A DNA stretch of 64,000 bases from Schaedlerella arabinosiphila (GCF_003885045.1 NZ_RHJS01000002.1:5015302-5079301); one strand, 5' to 3'. Counted from the first letter of the stretch, positions 7,416 to 17,432 are shown. The notes: generated from the sequence alone by a model not told the origin. Numbers and translations: made by a program.

Positions 7416-9308
7416 TTATTTCCCCTGCAAATAAACCAGCAGCACAGAAACATCCGCCGGCGACACACCGGCAATCCTGGAAGCCTGCCCAATAGATGAG
7501 GGTTTCATCTCCTTCAGCTTCTGCTTCGCCTCAATCCGGAGACTATGCACTTCATCATAATCAATATCCTCCGGTATCCTCTTATCCTCAAGCTTTTTAA
7601 ACTGCTCAACCTGCCGCTGCTGTCTTTTAATATATCCCTCATACTTAATATTGATATTAACCTGCTCTGCCACATCATAGGGCAAACTCTTCCGCTTCGG
7701 ATCAATAGGCGCAAGGCACTGATAATTCAATTCCGGCCTGCGTATCAATTCAGAAAGCTTTATCCCTGAGACAAGCGGCGTGCTCTTATAAATATCCAGC
7801 AGCATCTGAACCTCTTCCGACGTTCCGATATTCGTATGCTCTACCCTCTCAATCTCCTCCTGAATCTGCTTCTCTTTTATAAGTAGCTTCTGATACCTTT
7901 CCTCATCAATCAGCCCAATCTCATACCCCAACTTTGTCAGGCGAAGATCTGCATTATCCTGACGAAGCAAAAGCCTGTATTCCGCACGGGAAGTCATCAT
8001 CCTGTAAGGCTCATGATTCTCTTTTGTCACAAGATCATCAATCAATACGCCAATATATGCCTGGGAACGGTCAATCACAATCCCTTCCTTCCCCTGAAGC
8101 TTTCTTGCCGCATTGATTCCGGCGATCAAACCCTGCGCCGCCGCCTCTTCATACCCGGAACTACCATTAAACTGTCCGCCGCTGAATAATCCTTCCACAT
8201 TTTTAAATTCCAACGTACTCTTCAACTGTCTTGCATCAATACAATCATACTCAATTGCATACGCATTTCTTACTATCCGCGCATTTTCCAGACCCGGCAC
8301 GCTGCGGTACATGGCATACTGCACATCCTCCGGCAGAGAACTGGACATACCTCCCACATACATCTCATTCGTATCAAGCCCTTCCGGTTCAATAAAAACC
8401 TGATGCCTGTTTTTATCTGAAAATTTAACCACTTTATCTTCAATTGACGGACAATACCTCGGTCCTGTCCCCTCAATGGCACCGGAAAACAAAGGCGACC
8501 GATCCAGATTATTTCTGATAATCTCATGTGTTTTTTCGTTTGTATAAGTAAGCCAACAAGAAACCTGTTCAATCTGTACATCCTCGATCTTTGTTGTAAA
8601 CGAAAATGGTACAACAAATTCATCCCCTTTTTGTTCCTCCATTTTCGAAAAATCAATCGAATTTTTATCTATCCTTGCCGGAGTTCCGGTTTTAAATCTG
8701 TACATTCTGATCCCCAGGCTCTTCAGGCTGTCCGTCAGATAATTTGCGGCCTGCAGCCCATTCGGACCTGTCTGCGTACTCACATCACCATAGATACATC
8801 GGGAACAGAGGTATGTACCAGTGCACAGCACTACCGCGCTGCAGTGATAAATTGCACCGGAATAAGTCTTTACACCTGTTACCTTCCCGTTTTCCGCCAA
8901 AATATCCGTCACTTCCATCTGCCGGATCTCCAGATTTTCCTGATTCTGAAGTACTCCCCGCATCTTCCTGCCGTAATCCGCCTTATCCGCCTGAGCGCGG
9001 AGAGAATGTACCGCAGGCCCTTTGGACTGATTCAGCATCTTCGACTGAATAAATGCCCGGTCAATGACCTTGCCCATCTCGCCGCCCAAAGCATCCACTT
9101 CCCTCACCAGATGCCCCTTGGAACTTCCGCCGATATTCGGATTGCAGGGCATCATAGCGATGCTTTCAATATTAATTGTAAACAACAGCGTACGAAATCC
9201 AAGCCTGGCCGACGCCAACGCCGCTTCACATCCGGCATGTCCGGCGCCGACCACAACGATATCATAGCGATCCTTATTTTCCCATACAGAACTTGCTGAA
9301 TATTTCAT
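7416..9308 (-). CDS. mnmG: tRNA uridine-5-carboxymethylaminomethyl(34) synthesis enzyme MnmG
   Basis: 630-residue FAD protein, full family length. With MnmE it modifies the wobble uridine of tRNAs reading NNA/NNG codons. The FAD-binding GAGHAG motif is at residues 21-26, with GCEAALASARLG after it; the MnmG signature segments CNPNIGGSSKGHLVREVDALGG (read in two blocks) and TSRAEYRLLLRQDNADLRL are clear. Its start lies 35 nt inside the end of mnmE, in another frame, so the two genes overlap and translation is probably coupled. Confidence 0.97.
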   Translation of the reverse strand: MKYSASSVWENKDRYDIVVVGAGHAGCEAALASARLGFRTLLFTINIESIAMMPCNPNIGGSSKGHLVREVDALGGEMGKVIDRAFIQSKMLNQSKGPAVHSLRAQADKADYGRKMRGVLQNQENLEIRQMEVTDILAENGKVTGVKTYSGAIYHCSAVVLCTGTYLCSRCIYGDVSTQTGPNGLQAANYLTDSLKSLGIRMYRFKTGTPARIDKNSIDFSKMEEQKGDEFVVPFSFTTKIEDVQIEQVSCWLTYTNEKTHEIIRNNLDRSPLFSGAIEGTGPRYCPSIEDKVVKFSDKNRHQVFIEPEGLDTNEMYVGGMSSSLPEDVQYAMYRSVPGLENARIVRNAYAIEYDCIDARQLKSTLEFKNVEGLFSGGQFNGSSGYEEAAAQGLIAGINAARKLQGKEGIVIDRSQAYIGVLIDDLVTKENHEPYRMMTSRAEYRLLLRQDNADLRLTKLGYEIGLIDEERYQKLLIKEKQIQEEIERVEHTNIGTSEEVQMLLDIYKSTPLVSGIKLSELIRRPELNYQCLAPIDPKRKSLPYDVAEQVNINIKYEGYIKRQQRQVEQFKKLEDKRIPEDIDYDEVHSLRIEAKQKLKEMKPSSIGQASRIAGVSPADVSVLLVYLQGK

Positions 9309-10710
9309 TTACCAAATCTTCTCCAATCGTTTCACCTGTAATACTTCCCAAAGCCTCATACGCATCCATCAGATCAATCGAATAAAAATCCTCCGGCATC
9401 TGATCGCGGATACTCTGCCGCACCCTCTGCAATGCATCATATGCGGCGGCCAGCGCTTCCTTCTGTCTCAGATTCGTAATATGAATCTCCTCGTTCGAAG
9501 AAATATCCCCTTCCAGAAACATTTCCTGCAAAACCAAACCAAATTCCCTAATTCCCTGCTCCATCTTCACGGAAATGTCAATCAGCGGGATACGCTCAAC
9601 CAACCCTTCCGCACTTTCTTCCTCCGGCAGCCTGCCGCCGACTTTTGAAAAAATCTCTTTCAGGCAGTTCTTCAGATCCGTTTTGCTGACCACAGTAATC
9701 AAATCCGATTTATTCAATAAAATGATGCACTTTTTTCCATAGATCAGTTCCCCGATCCGCATATCATTTTCATCCAATTCTCTCGAAGCATCCGCCACAT
9801 AGATGATCAGATCCGCCTGGTCCGCATATTCCTTCGCTTTCTCCACGCCCATTTTTTCTATCATATCATGGGTGTCCCGGATGCCGGCAGTGTCGATCAC
9901 ATTCAGATTCAGCCCCTGAATCTGCACCTGCTCCTCCAGAATGTCCCGGGTCGTCCCCGCAATGTCCGTCACAATCGCCCTCTCCCTGCCGGAAAGAATA
10001 TTCAGGAGCGAAGATTTTCCCACATTCGGCTTTCCCAGGATGACTGTCTGGATTCCCTCCTTTATGATCCGCCCGCTGTCATAGGAACGAATCAGCTTTT
10101 CCAGCTTTGCCGTCAGCTCATCCAAAACCTGCTCCAGCTCTTCTCCGTATCCGTCTATGCTGATATGCTCCGGATCGTCCAGCGCACTTTCAATAAATGC
10201 AGTATGATAGAGGATCTTTTCCCGAATCCCGCCGATCTTCCTTTTCACATTTCCCCGAAGCTGCCCCACAGAGCTCTTCAGAGCATAGGAATTTTGAGAA
10301 TGGATCACATCCATCACAGCCTCTGCCTGCGAAAGATCCATCCGCCCGTTCAAAAAAGCCCTTTTAGTAAATTCTCCCGGCTCCGCAAGTCTCGCCCCGT
10401 TCTCCAAAACAATTTCCAATACTTTTTTTACAACAAACATACCGCCGTGGCAATTGATCTCCACCGTGTTCTCACCGGTAAACGTCCTGGGCGAACGCAT
10501 CACGGATACGAGAACCTCATCCGCCGTATCCTCTCCATCCATTATAAACCCATAGTGGATCGTGTGGCTTTTCGCCCCCGACAGCTTTTCTTTCCCATGA
10601 AAAATGCGGTCGATCACCTCAAAAGCCTGCTCTCCGCTGATCCGCACGATCCCGATCCCGGAGGCCGACATTCCCGTGGAAATCGCGGCAATCGTATCTC
10701 TATTCAACAT
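9274..10710 (-). CDS. mnmE: tRNA uridine modification GTPase MnmE
   Basis: 478-residue GTPase partner of MnmG. It has an N-terminal folate-binding domain (DTIAAISTGMSASGIGIVRI), an inserted G domain with G1 GKPNVGKSSLLN (near residue 227), DTAG and NKSD motifs, and the diagnostic C-terminal CxGK motif as its last residues (CMGK). GGAGAGGTCA stands before the ATG. It shares an operon with jag above and mnmG below. Confidence 0.97.
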   Translation of the reverse strand: MLNRDTIAAISTGMSASGIGIVRISGEQAFEVIDRIFHGKEKLSGAKSHTIHYGFIMDGEDTADEVLVSVMRSPRTFTGENTVEINCHGGMFVVKKVLEIVLENGARLAEPGEFTKRAFLNGRMDLSQAEAVMDVIHSQNSYALKSSVGQLRGNVKRKIGGIREKILYHTAFIESALDDPEHISIDGYGEELEQVLDELTAKLEKLIRSYDSGRIIKEGIQTVILGKPNVGKSSLLNILSGRERAIVTDIAGTTRDILEEQVQIQGLNLNVIDTAGIRDTHDMIEKMGVEKAKEYADQADLIIYVADASRELDENDMRIGELIYGKKCIILLNKSDLITVVSKTDLKNCLKEIFSKVGGRLPEEESAEGLVERIPLIDISVKMEQGIREFGLVLQEMFLEGDISSNEEIHITNLRQKEALAAAYDALQRVRQSIRDQMPEDFYSIDLMDAYEALGSITGETIGEDLVNEIFSKFCMGK

Positions 10711-10750
10711 TGACCTCTCCTCACCTGGATCAACCAGATATAAAACAGGA

Positions 10751-10788
10751 CTGCCGCATTAAGGATACACTCTTACTTAATACGGCAG
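10751..10788. other. Stem-loop between jag and mnmE
   Basis: CTGCCGCATTAAG (10751-10763) pairs with CTTAATACGGCAG (10776-10788), 12 of 13 pairs. On the minus strand it is followed by CCTGTTTTAT rather than a clean T-run. It may be a weak terminator or processing site that lowers expression of mnmE relative to jag. Confidence 0.4.
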
Positions 10789-10869
10789 CCCCTGCCTGCA
10801 GGATTCATTTAAAAATCACTTTCGCAGATCAACCCATACCGTCCGCTCAAGTCATTTCCATCCTGTCCC

Positions 10870-11877
10870 TTATCTTTTTAATGTTACAACAACCTTCCTG
10901 TAAGGATCTTCCCCCTCGCTGTGCGTAGTTACATAAGGGTCTGACTGCAGGGAATAATGGATGATTCTTCTCTCATAAGGATTCATCGGCTCCAACGCAA
11001 TCGGCTTTCTGTTCCTCTTCACCTTATGCGCAATATTCTTTGCCAGATGTCTGAGAGTCTCCTCTCTCCTTACACGATAATTCTCCGTGTCAAGCTTCAC
11101 CCTGACATAACCCGCCTGATGCTTATTCGCAACACGGTTTGCCAGATACTGAAGGGAATCCAGAGTCTGTCCGCGCTTACCGATGATAATTCCCATATTG
11201 TCGCCTGCCATATCCACACAAAGCACGCCGTCCTTATCGATATCCGACTTGATCTGAACCTCCATTCCCATCACCTTGAATACATCTGTGAGAAATGTTT
11301 CGACAGCCTGCTTTGTCTCCTCCGTAACCTCGACAGGTTCTGAAGACCTTCTGGATGAATTCCCCTCTTTTGAAGAAGTCTCCTTCGAAGCATGATCATT
11401 CAGAGCAGCTTCCTTTTCTGTGGAAATAGTTTCCGCTGCTTTTTCTTTCGGCGCTTTCTTTTCATTCACTGCTGTTTTCTCTTTCGCGGCAGCGTTTTCC
11501 GCTTCTTTTTCAATAAAGCTTTCTTCCTTTGCAGCAGTGTCTTTAGAATCTTTTACATTTCCGGTTTCTTTTGTGTGTTTCTTAGTATCCTTTTTTGTTT
11601 CTTTTTTAGCTTCTTTCTTAAACTCATTCTTAAAGGATTTCTTTTCTTCTAATTTGGCTTCTTTTTTGATCTCTTCTAATATATCATGCTCTTTTTCTAC
11701 ACCTTTTTTTCTTCTGGCTTCGATCACAGCCTGCTTCATACCGATTCCAAGAAAGCCCGGGCTTCCTTTTTCAATTACTTCATATTCCAGCCTGTCACTG
11801 GTTACTCCCAACTGAATCATTGCTTCTGTGATCGCGTCATCCACAGTTTTTGCTGACACTCTGATACTGCCATCCAT
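10870..11877 (-). CDS. jag: RNA-binding protein Jag/KhpB
   Basis: 335-residue Jag (SpoIIIJ-associated) protein. N-terminal Jag_N domain (SIRVSAKTVDDAITEAMIQL and GSPGFLGIGMKQA), then a long charged low-complexity linker rich in Lys, Glu and Ala (roughly residues 65-185), a KH domain with the GKRGQTLDSLQYL loop, and a C-terminal R3H domain (RHLAKNIAHKVK to the end). The frame is open to an ATG at 11901, but AGGGG lies 6 nt before the ATG at 11877, which starts MDGSIRVSAK. The linker is longer than in many homologues. Known homologues bind RNA with KhpA and affect cell division and sporulation. Confidence 0.95.
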   Translation of the reverse strand: MDGSIRVSAKTVDDAITEAMIQLGVTSDRLEYEVIEKGSPGFLGIGMKQAVIEARRKKGVEKEHDILEEIKKEAKLEEKKSFKNEFKKEAKKETKKDTKKHTKETGNVKDSKDTAAKEESFIEKEAENAAAKEKTAVNEKKAPKEKAAETISTEKEAALNDHASKETSSKEGNSSRRSSEPVEVTEETKQAVETFLTDVFKVMGMEVQIKSDIDKDGVLCVDMAGDNMGIIIGKRGQTLDSLQYLANRVANKHQAGYVRVKLDTENYRVRREETLRHLAKNIAHKVKRNRKPIALEPMNPYERRIIHYSLQSDPYVTTHSEGEDPYRKVVVTLKR

Positions 11878-11924
11878 TTCCGACCCCTGCCTTTCTTCCA
11901 TAAACCAACATTAAAAAATAATTA

Positions 11925-13274
11925 TTACTGCTTTTTCTCTTTGTTTTTTCTTTTGCCGGAACTCCGGTTCTCACTGCTGTCATTGCTGCTGTCAGACTCA
12001 TTGGCCGCAGGCTCATCCACCTGCCCGGTATTGTAGCGGCTGACCATATTTGCCATATCCGCCAGGCTTCCCTTCTTCGCATTTCTATTCAGCTCGGAAG
12101 CTCGGTCCAAAAGCCTTTGTCTCTCTTCCTCGGAGATATTGGACTTTCTCTCCACACGTCTGGTACTTGTCGCTGCCATCTGATTGATCTCTTTAGCTGA
12201 AGTCCCCTTCTTCTCCCGCTTCTTGGCAGCCTTTTTCTGATTCTCCGCAATCAGCTCTTCCGTAGATTTCTTATTCAGATATCTGTTGATCGCAATCTGC
12301 TGTACAGATCTGACTGCCGCGCTTGCCGCCCAATAAAGGCCAAGTCCTGCCGGAAGTGAAAATCCGATAAATACAGAAAACAGCGGCATCGTATAAATCA
12401 TGGTCTTCATGGAGTTTGCCATCGGATTATCCGTATCAGCCTGGGGCTGCTGGGGCATCAGTTTCGCGCTGATAAACTGGGTCAAACCTGCCATCACCGG
12501 AATGATCACCGCCAGGATGATCCCGCCGATGGTAAAGTTTCGAATAGATTCCATCAGCATTGTCATGGGAGTCTCACCGATATTGATTCCCAAAAAACTG
12601 TTCATATGTCCGATTGTCTCCGTGGTGGAATTAGCCATGCTTTCCAGAGAAGGCATCTTATCCACAAGCGCATTCCATGTAGAATCCGGAAACTTGTACA
12701 ATACATTGACCAATGTATCTGCCTGTGAATAATCATAAGACTTCGGATTCATCAAAATCGGAGACTCGGAACCAAACCCCTCCATGATCTTCTGAAAACC
12801 GTCAATGGACATAATCTTTTCCACAACCGGCATGTAGACATCTTTTACTCTCTGTACGTGATTGGGAATAAACTGAATCACAGGATACAGTCCAAAGAGT
12901 ATCGCAGTTGAGGCAAACATCGGAAGACATCCGCTCGACATGCTGGTACCGTATTTTTCATACACAGCATTGGTTTCCTCCTGCTGCTTCATCATAGATG
13001 CCTGATCTTTTTTCCCTGCGTACTTTTTCGCAATCTTCTGAATCTCCGGGCTCATTACAGACTGCAGCCTGGACCATTTCTGCTGCTTGATTGTTAGAGG
13101 AAACATCAGCGTATAAGTCACAATTGTAAAAATAATGATGCAGACACCGATATTCTGTATACCTAATCCCCCGTCCATCACATTATATATTACATTCATT
13201 ACCTTGCCAAGCAGCCATGAAATCTGCTTGATGATAGGCCAATCATATATTCCTGCAGCTAAAATACCATACAT
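11925..13274 (-). CDS. yidC: Membrane protein insertase YidC/SpoIIIJ
   Basis: 449-residue polytopic insertase. Membrane segments include GVCIIIFTIVTYTLMFPLTI with the hydrophilic-groove residues in TIKQQKWSRLQ, then the cytoplasmic hairpin, LFGLYPVIQFIP, a long extracellular loop, and FTIGGIILAVIIPVMAGLTQF and MPLFSVFIGFSLPAGLGLYW. The C-terminal tail is highly basic (KKAAKKREKKGTS, KRKNKEKKQ), as in ribosome-contacting YidC proteins. There is no lipobox Cys at the N-terminus, unlike Bacillus SpoIIIJ. The loop of about 110 residues between the second and third membrane segments is long for the family. Confidence 0.95.
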   Translation of the reverse strand: MYGILAAGIYDWPIIKQISWLLGKVMNVIYNVMDGGLGIQNIGVCIIIFTIVTYTLMFPLTIKQQKWSRLQSVMSPEIQKIAKKYAGKKDQASMMKQQEETNAVYEKYGTSMSSGCLPMFASTAILFGLYPVIQFIPNHVQRVKDVYMPVVEKIMSIDGFQKIMEGFGSESPILMNPKSYDYSQADTLVNVLYKFPDSTWNALVDKMPSLESMANSTTETIGHMNSFLGINIGETPMTMLMESIRNFTIGGIILAVIIPVMAGLTQFISAKLMPQQPQADTDNPMANSMKTMIYTMPLFSVFIGFSLPAGLGLYWAASAAVRSVQQIAINRYLNKKSTEELIAENQKKAAKKREKKGTSAKEINQMAATSTRRVERKSNISEEERQRLLDRASELNRNAKKGSLADMANMVSRYNTGQVDEPAANESDSSNDSSENRSSGKRKNKEKKQ

Positions 13275-13286
13275 TTCTCATCCTCC

Positions 13287-13499
13287 TTAAGGTACCGGAT
13301 CAAATCCGCCTTTTGCAAATGGATTGCACCGAAGAATCCTCCAGACAGCCAGAATCCCGCCTTTTATCGCACCGTACTTCTCGATTGCCTCGATCCCATA
13401 CTGTGAACAGGTCGGTATATATTTACAGCAGGAACCTGCCTTCATCCCGGACAAATACTTTTGATAGAATCGGATCAATCCGATAAGGAGCTTCTTCAA
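13287..13499 (-). CDS. yidD: Membrane protein insertion efficiency factor YidD
   Basis: 70-residue member of the YidD family with the fixed core IRFYQKYLSGMKAGSCCKYIPT, CSQYGIEAIEKYGAIKGG and RILRCNPFAKGGFDPVP. The TTG start at 13497-13499 gives the family-typical MKKLLIGLIRFYQ and follows AAGGAAG with 7-nt spacing; a longer frame to 13523 would overlap rnpA. It lies between rnpA and yidC as usual and may aid membrane insertion. Confidence 0.92.
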   Translation of the reverse strand: MKKLLIGLIRFYQKYLSGMKAGSCCKYIPTCSQYGIEAIEKYGAIKGGILAVWRILRCNPFAKGGFDPVP

Positions 13500-13516
13500 A
13501 CGCACCACTTCCTTTT

Positions 13517-13870
13517 TCAGCAAGCTTCATCCTCGCTGATATATATTTTATGAAGTTTTCCCAGGTGGATCAACGCACTTTTTATGTCTGCAAATGTACT
13601 ATTCTTCGCATTGACTCTGACCACGGCAATAATGTCATATCCACAGAGGAAATGTTCTTCTTGAAGTCGATAGCCTTCCCGGATCAGTCTTGTGAGGTGG
13701 TGCCTTACAACACTGTTCCCTACTTTTTTACTTACGGAAATCCCCAACCGGTTCCGGTTCATGCAGTTCTTCCTTATATACATGACCAGAAACCTGTTGG
13801 CATAGGATTTTCCCGTACGATACACAATTTGAAAATCTTTATTCTTCTTTAAAGATTCGGAATACAACAT
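13517..13870 (-). CDS. rnpA: Ribonuclease P protein component RnpA
   Basis: 117-residue protein subunit of RNase P, which matures tRNA 5' ends. The RNP motif is seen as NRNRLGISVSKKVGNSVVRH and the following LTRLIREGYRL. The frame is open to 13921, but AGGAAGAG lies 5 nt before the ATG at 13870 (MLYSESLKKNKDFQ), the normal family start. It follows rpmH in the conserved order. Confidence 0.95.
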   Translation of the reverse strand: MLYSESLKKNKDFQIVYRTGKSYANRFLVMYIRKNCMNRNRLGISVSKKVGNSVVRHHLTRLIREGYRLQEEHFLCGYDIIAVVRVNAKNSTFADIKSALIHLGKLHKIYISEDEAC

Positions 13871-13933
13871 AGATTCTCTTCCTATTATATCTCTTCCTAT
13901 TATAATAGAAGAAAAGGCCACAATAAATGCGGC

Positions 13934-14068
13934 CTAAGCTGATAATTGCTTTCTTCCTTTTGCTCTTCTGGCAGCCAATACTTTTCTTCCGCCTGCTGTT
14001 CTCATTCTTGCCCTGAATCCATGAACTCTGGCTCTGGATTTCTTTTTCGGCTGAAATGTCATCTTCAT
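13934..14068 (-). CDS. rpmH: 50S ribosomal protein L34
   Basis: 44-residue L34, beginning MKMTFQPKKKSRARVHGFR and ending RRAKGRKQLSA, almost all basic as expected. GGGAGGTG lies before the ATG at 14066-14068. First gene of the leftward ribosome/membrane-biogenesis operon, facing away from dnaA. Confidence 0.97.
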   Translation of the reverse strand: MKMTFQPKKKSRARVHGFRARMRTAGGRKVLAARRAKGRKQLSA

Positions 14069-14536
14069 GATCTATACACCTCCCTTATAAATACTATCCT
14101 GCCCCGGACAAACCGGAAAAGATGCCTCAGATAGAAACTATTATCTTTCTTATAATATAAAATCAATCAAAAACACCCTAATAACTATATATATTACAAA
14201 AAGATTCTCATAAATTATATGCAAAAAACCCCTTTAAGTCAAGCTTATCCAGCCATTTTATCACATTTTTTTCGATTTTTATTCTTTTCACAGAGTTATC
14301 CCCAAAATGTGAATAACTTGGTGAATATTTGTGGATAACTGCAAAATATCGTGTGGATAAAAACTTTTTTATTCAAAAAAGCATTCTCTACTCTTCTAAA
14401 AATCAATATGAATAATCTTTCCTTCAGTTATGCACATCTTTTATGATTGCGTACAATTCCTTTTTGATGTAGAATAGATAAGGAAGAGACTTTCTTTTCA
14501 CGCTCTTTAAATTCAATTGATCAGGAGTTATTATTG
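14069..14536. other. oriC: oriC, rpmH-dnaA intergenic part
   Basis: Divergent intergenic region with a DnaA-box cluster at 14296-14360: TTATCCCCA (14296), TGTGAATAA (14308), TGTGGATAA (14330) and TGTGGATAA (14352), the last two being perfect complements of TTATCCACA. The flanks are AT-rich. With the second box group after dnaA this is a bipartite origin as in other Firmicutes. Gene orientation flips here, which also marks the origin. Confidence 0.9.
14447..14475 (+). promoter_or_regulatory. dnaA promoter
   Basis: TTGCGT (14447-14452), 17 bp, TAGAAT (14470-14475), a good sigma-A type promoter about 60 bp before the dnaA start and about 90 bp after the nearest DnaA box, consistent with DnaA autoregulation. 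Confidence 0.6.
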
Positions 14537-15907
14537 ATGAACATTGTAGAAGAAAACTGGCCCCAGATCCTGAAAAAGATGAAAACGGAATACTGCTCAT
14601 CTAACATTGCTTACACAACATGGATCGAACCGCTTACCGTATACGAGCTTTCTGAAGATACCGTATACATACTTGTAAAACTGAAGGCAAGCCTGGAGCA
14701 TATCGAAGAAAAATATATGCTTCCTTTTAAGGTCTGCATTGCGGAGGTGACAGGATATGAGTACGAGGTATCCTTTGTCACAGAGGACAATGCGGTGATC
14801 CACAGAAAAAAAGCAATAGCAGCCAAAAAGCAGAAAAGCAGCGCTGTTTTGGAATCGGCCAATCTGAATCCAAAATACACCTTCGACACCTTTGTGGTCG
14901 GAAGCAATAATAACTTTGCACATGCTGCATCCCTTGCAGTTGCGGAATCTCCCGGAGATATCTACAACCCGCTTTTTATATACGGAGGCGTAGGACTTGG
15001 AAAGACGCATCTGATGCATTCCATTGCCCATCACATCCTTGAGAAGGACTCCTCCAAAAAAGTTCTCTATGTAACCAGCGAGACGTTTACCAACGAACTG
15101 ATCGACGCTCTGAAGATCGGTAAGAATGGAAATGAGCTTGCTATGACGACCTTCCGTGAGAAGTACCGCAACAATGACGTACTCCTCATCGACGATATTC
15201 AGTTTATTATAGGAAAAGAAAGTACCCAGGAAGAATTTTTCCATACCTTCAACCACCTTCACGTGTCCGGCCGGCAGATCATCATATCCAGTGATAAACC
15301 GCCCAAGGACATCGAGACGTTGGAGGCCCGCCTTCGGACAAGGTTTGAGTGGGGGCTGATCGCTGACATCTCCTCCCCGGACTATGAGACCAGAATGGCT
15401 ATCCTCCGTAAAAAGGAAGAGCTGGACGGCCTGGAGCGCTACCACATTCCGGACGATGTTATGCAGTACATTGCCAACAACATCAAGTCCAACATCCGTG
15501 AGCTGGAAGGCTCCCTCAACAAATTGATCGCGCTTTCCAACCTGGAAAAGAAGCCTATTGATATCGCCCTTGCAGCAGAGGCTCTGAAGGATATGATCTC
15601 ACCGGACAATATCCGTGAGATTACGCCGGAACTGATCATGGACATCGTTTCCGAGCATTTCAACGTATCCATCGCGGATCTGAAGGGCAGAAAGAGAAAC
15701 GCGGAGATCGTACTTCCCCGTCAGATCATTATGTACCTCTGCAGGGAGATGACTGATACCCCCTTAAAGGCAGTCGGCGCCCTCCTTGGAGGGAAGGACC
15801 ACGCGTCCATCAGCCACGGTGTAAAGAAGATCGCCGCGGATCTTGAGACAGACGAAGCGCTCAGCAACACAGTGAGCATCATCAGAAAGAAGCTGAACCC
15901 ATTATAA
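14537..15907 (+). CDS. dnaA: Chromosomal replication initiator DnaA
   Basis: 456-residue AAA+ initiator. Domain I (ENWPQILKKMKTEY), a short linker, AAA+ domain with Walker A GGVGLGKTHL and Walker B VLLIDDIQF, then the DNA-binding domain with the DnaA signature LGGKDHASISHGVKK near the C-terminus. AGGAG precedes both a TTG (14534) and the ATG (14537); the ATG has 9-nt spacing. All catalytic motifs are intact. Confidence 0.97.
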   Translation: MNIVEENWPQILKKMKTEYCSSNIAYTTWIEPLTVYELSEDTVYILVKLKASLEHIEEKYMLPFKVCIAEVTGYEYEVSFVTEDNAVIHRKKAIAAKKQKSSAVLESANLNPKYTFDTFVVGSNNNFAHAASLAVAESPGDIYNPLFIYGGVGLGKTHLMHSIAHHILEKDSSKKVLYVTSETFTNELIDALKIGKNGNELAMTTFREKYRNNDVLLIDDIQFIIGKESTQEEFFHTFNHLHVSGRQIIISSDKPPKDIETLEARLRTRFEWGLIADISSPDYETRMAILRKKEELDGLERYHIPDDVMQYIANNIKSNIRELEGSLNKLIALSNLEKKPIDIALAAEALKDMISPDNIREITPELIMDIVSEHFNVSIADLKGRKRNAEIVLPRQIIMYLCREMTDTPLKAVGALLGGKDHASISHGVKKIAADLETDEALSNTVSIIRKKLNPL

Positions 15908-16258
15908 TGCTGTCTGAAGATAAGGGATCACTGTCTCTGTAAACTTTGTGAATAACCTTGTGAAAACAATGTAAACAGCATGTGGATATTGAGAAATACT
16001 ACAGTTGACAGGAACAGGCGGATTGATTGGAAAGGAAATTTTTTCCCCACCACCCCCCTTCGCCTCCCTCCTGTTTCAACAGACTTATTCATACGGACAA
16101 CCCGTGATGACGTCTGGGACGGACGCACTTTTAAACATATCTACAGCCCCTACTAAGACGAAGTCGGAAGTGAATTTATATATAGATACATAAAACGCGC
16201 ATGGGGAAATCCTTTTCAACCATCCGATTCTCCATGACAGACGAAAGGAGTTTTCAAC
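15908..16258. other. oriC: oriC, dnaA-dnaN intergenic part
   Basis: 350-bp gene-free region with a perfect-strength box TGTGAATAA (15947-15955) and a near match TGTGGATAT (15981-15989), followed by GAGAAATACTACAG and further downstream an AT-rich run at about 16170-16195. This is where the unwinding element of bipartite Firmicute origins usually lies. A C-rich run (CCCCACCACCCCCC, about 16045-16058) is notable but unexplained. Confidence 0.7.
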
Positions 16259-17368
16259 ATGAAGATCATCTGCAGCAGAAACAATCTGGTAAAAGGAGTA
16301 AGTATCGTATCAAAAGCAGTTCCCTCCAAAACCACAATGCCGATCCTGGAATGTATCCTGATCGATGCATCCTTAGATACGATCAAGCTGACAGCAAATG
16401 ACATGGAACTTGGCATAGAGACAACCATTGAAGGTGAGGTCGTTGAACATGGTATCCTTGCCCTCAATGCAAAGATATTTTCAGAGATCGTCAGAAAGCT
16501 GCCGGACAGCGATGTAGTCATCGACGCAGAATCAGACAATCAGGCTCTTATTACCTGTGAAAAAGCGAAGTTCAATATTGCGGCCCAGTCAGGAGAGGAT
16601 TTTTCCTACCTTCCTGCCATCGAAAAAGAAAACTTTTTTACGATTTCCGAGTTTACGCTCAAAGAAGCGATCCGTCAGACCATCTTTTCCATTGCGGACA
16701 ATGATTCCAACAAGATGATGACGGGAGAATTATTTGAGATCACGGATGATAAGCTCCGTGTTGTATCCCTGGACGGACACAGAATTTCAATCCGCAAGAT
16801 TGAATTAAAGGATTCCTATGAACCGAGAAAAGTGATCGTTCCCGGAAAGACCCTGCAGGAGATCAGCAAGATCATAGGCGGGGAGGCTGAAGAAAATGTG
16901 GATATCTCGTTTACAAAGAATCACATTGTGTTCGAATTTGATAAAACCGTCGTTGTATCCCGCCTGATTGAGGGAGATTATTTTAAGATTGACCAGATGC
17001 TTTCCAGTGATTACGACACAAAAATCACTGTGAATAAGCGGGAACTGCTGGATTGTATTGACCGTGCCACGCTTCTGATCAAGGAAGGGGATAAAAAGCC
17101 GATCATCATTGATATCGGGGATGAATCCATGCAGCTCAAGATCAAATCACAGATCGGGTCCATGGATGAGGATATTTTTATTTCCAAAGAGGGAAAAGAC
17201 CTTCTCATCGGCTTTAACCCGAAGTTTTTGATTGATGCTTTGCGGGTCATTGACGATGAAGAGGTGGAGCTGTACTTCATGAACGCAAAAGCTCCCTGCT
17301 TTATCAAAGACAAACAGCAGAGCTATATCTATCTGATTCTGCCTGTCAACTTCAATGCGGTGGTATAG
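16259..17368 (+). CDS. dnaN: DNA polymerase III beta clamp
   Basis: 369-residue sliding clamp, full length, with three repeated clamp domains. It starts MKIICSRNNLVKGVSIVSKA and ends with the clamp-typical PCFIKDKQQSYIYLILPVN. AAAGGAG lies 8 nt before the ATG. Conserved position after dnaA. Confidence 0.97.
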   Translation: MKIICSRNNLVKGVSIVSKAVPSKTTMPILECILIDASLDTIKLTANDMELGIETTIEGEVVEHGILALNAKIFSEIVRKLPDSDVVIDAESDNQALITCEKAKFNIAAQSGEDFSYLPAIEKENFFTISEFTLKEAIRQTIFSIADNDSNKMMTGELFEITDDKLRVVSLDGHRISIRKIELKDSYEPRKVIVPGKTLQEISKIIGGEAEENVDISFTKNHIVFEFDKTVVVSRLIEGDYFKIDQMLSSDYDTKITVNKRELLDCIDRATLLIKEGDKKPIIIDIGDESMQLKIKSQIGSMDEDIFISKEGKDLLIGFNPKFLIDALRVIDDEEVELYFMNAKAPCFIKDKQQSYIYLILPVNFNAVV

Positions 17369-17432
17369 TATTTCGGGAGCAAAGGCGGCGTATTGGCGCG
17401 GAAGCGCTAAATTTCGATAGGAGAAAGGACAG

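Noticed and set aside
11392..11815. Phe/Ser-rich open frames antisense to jag
   Set aside because: They are complements of the Lys/Glu-rich Jag linker.
14597..15445. 282-codon open frame antisense to dnaA
   Set aside because: A shadow of dnaA with no start signal or family features.
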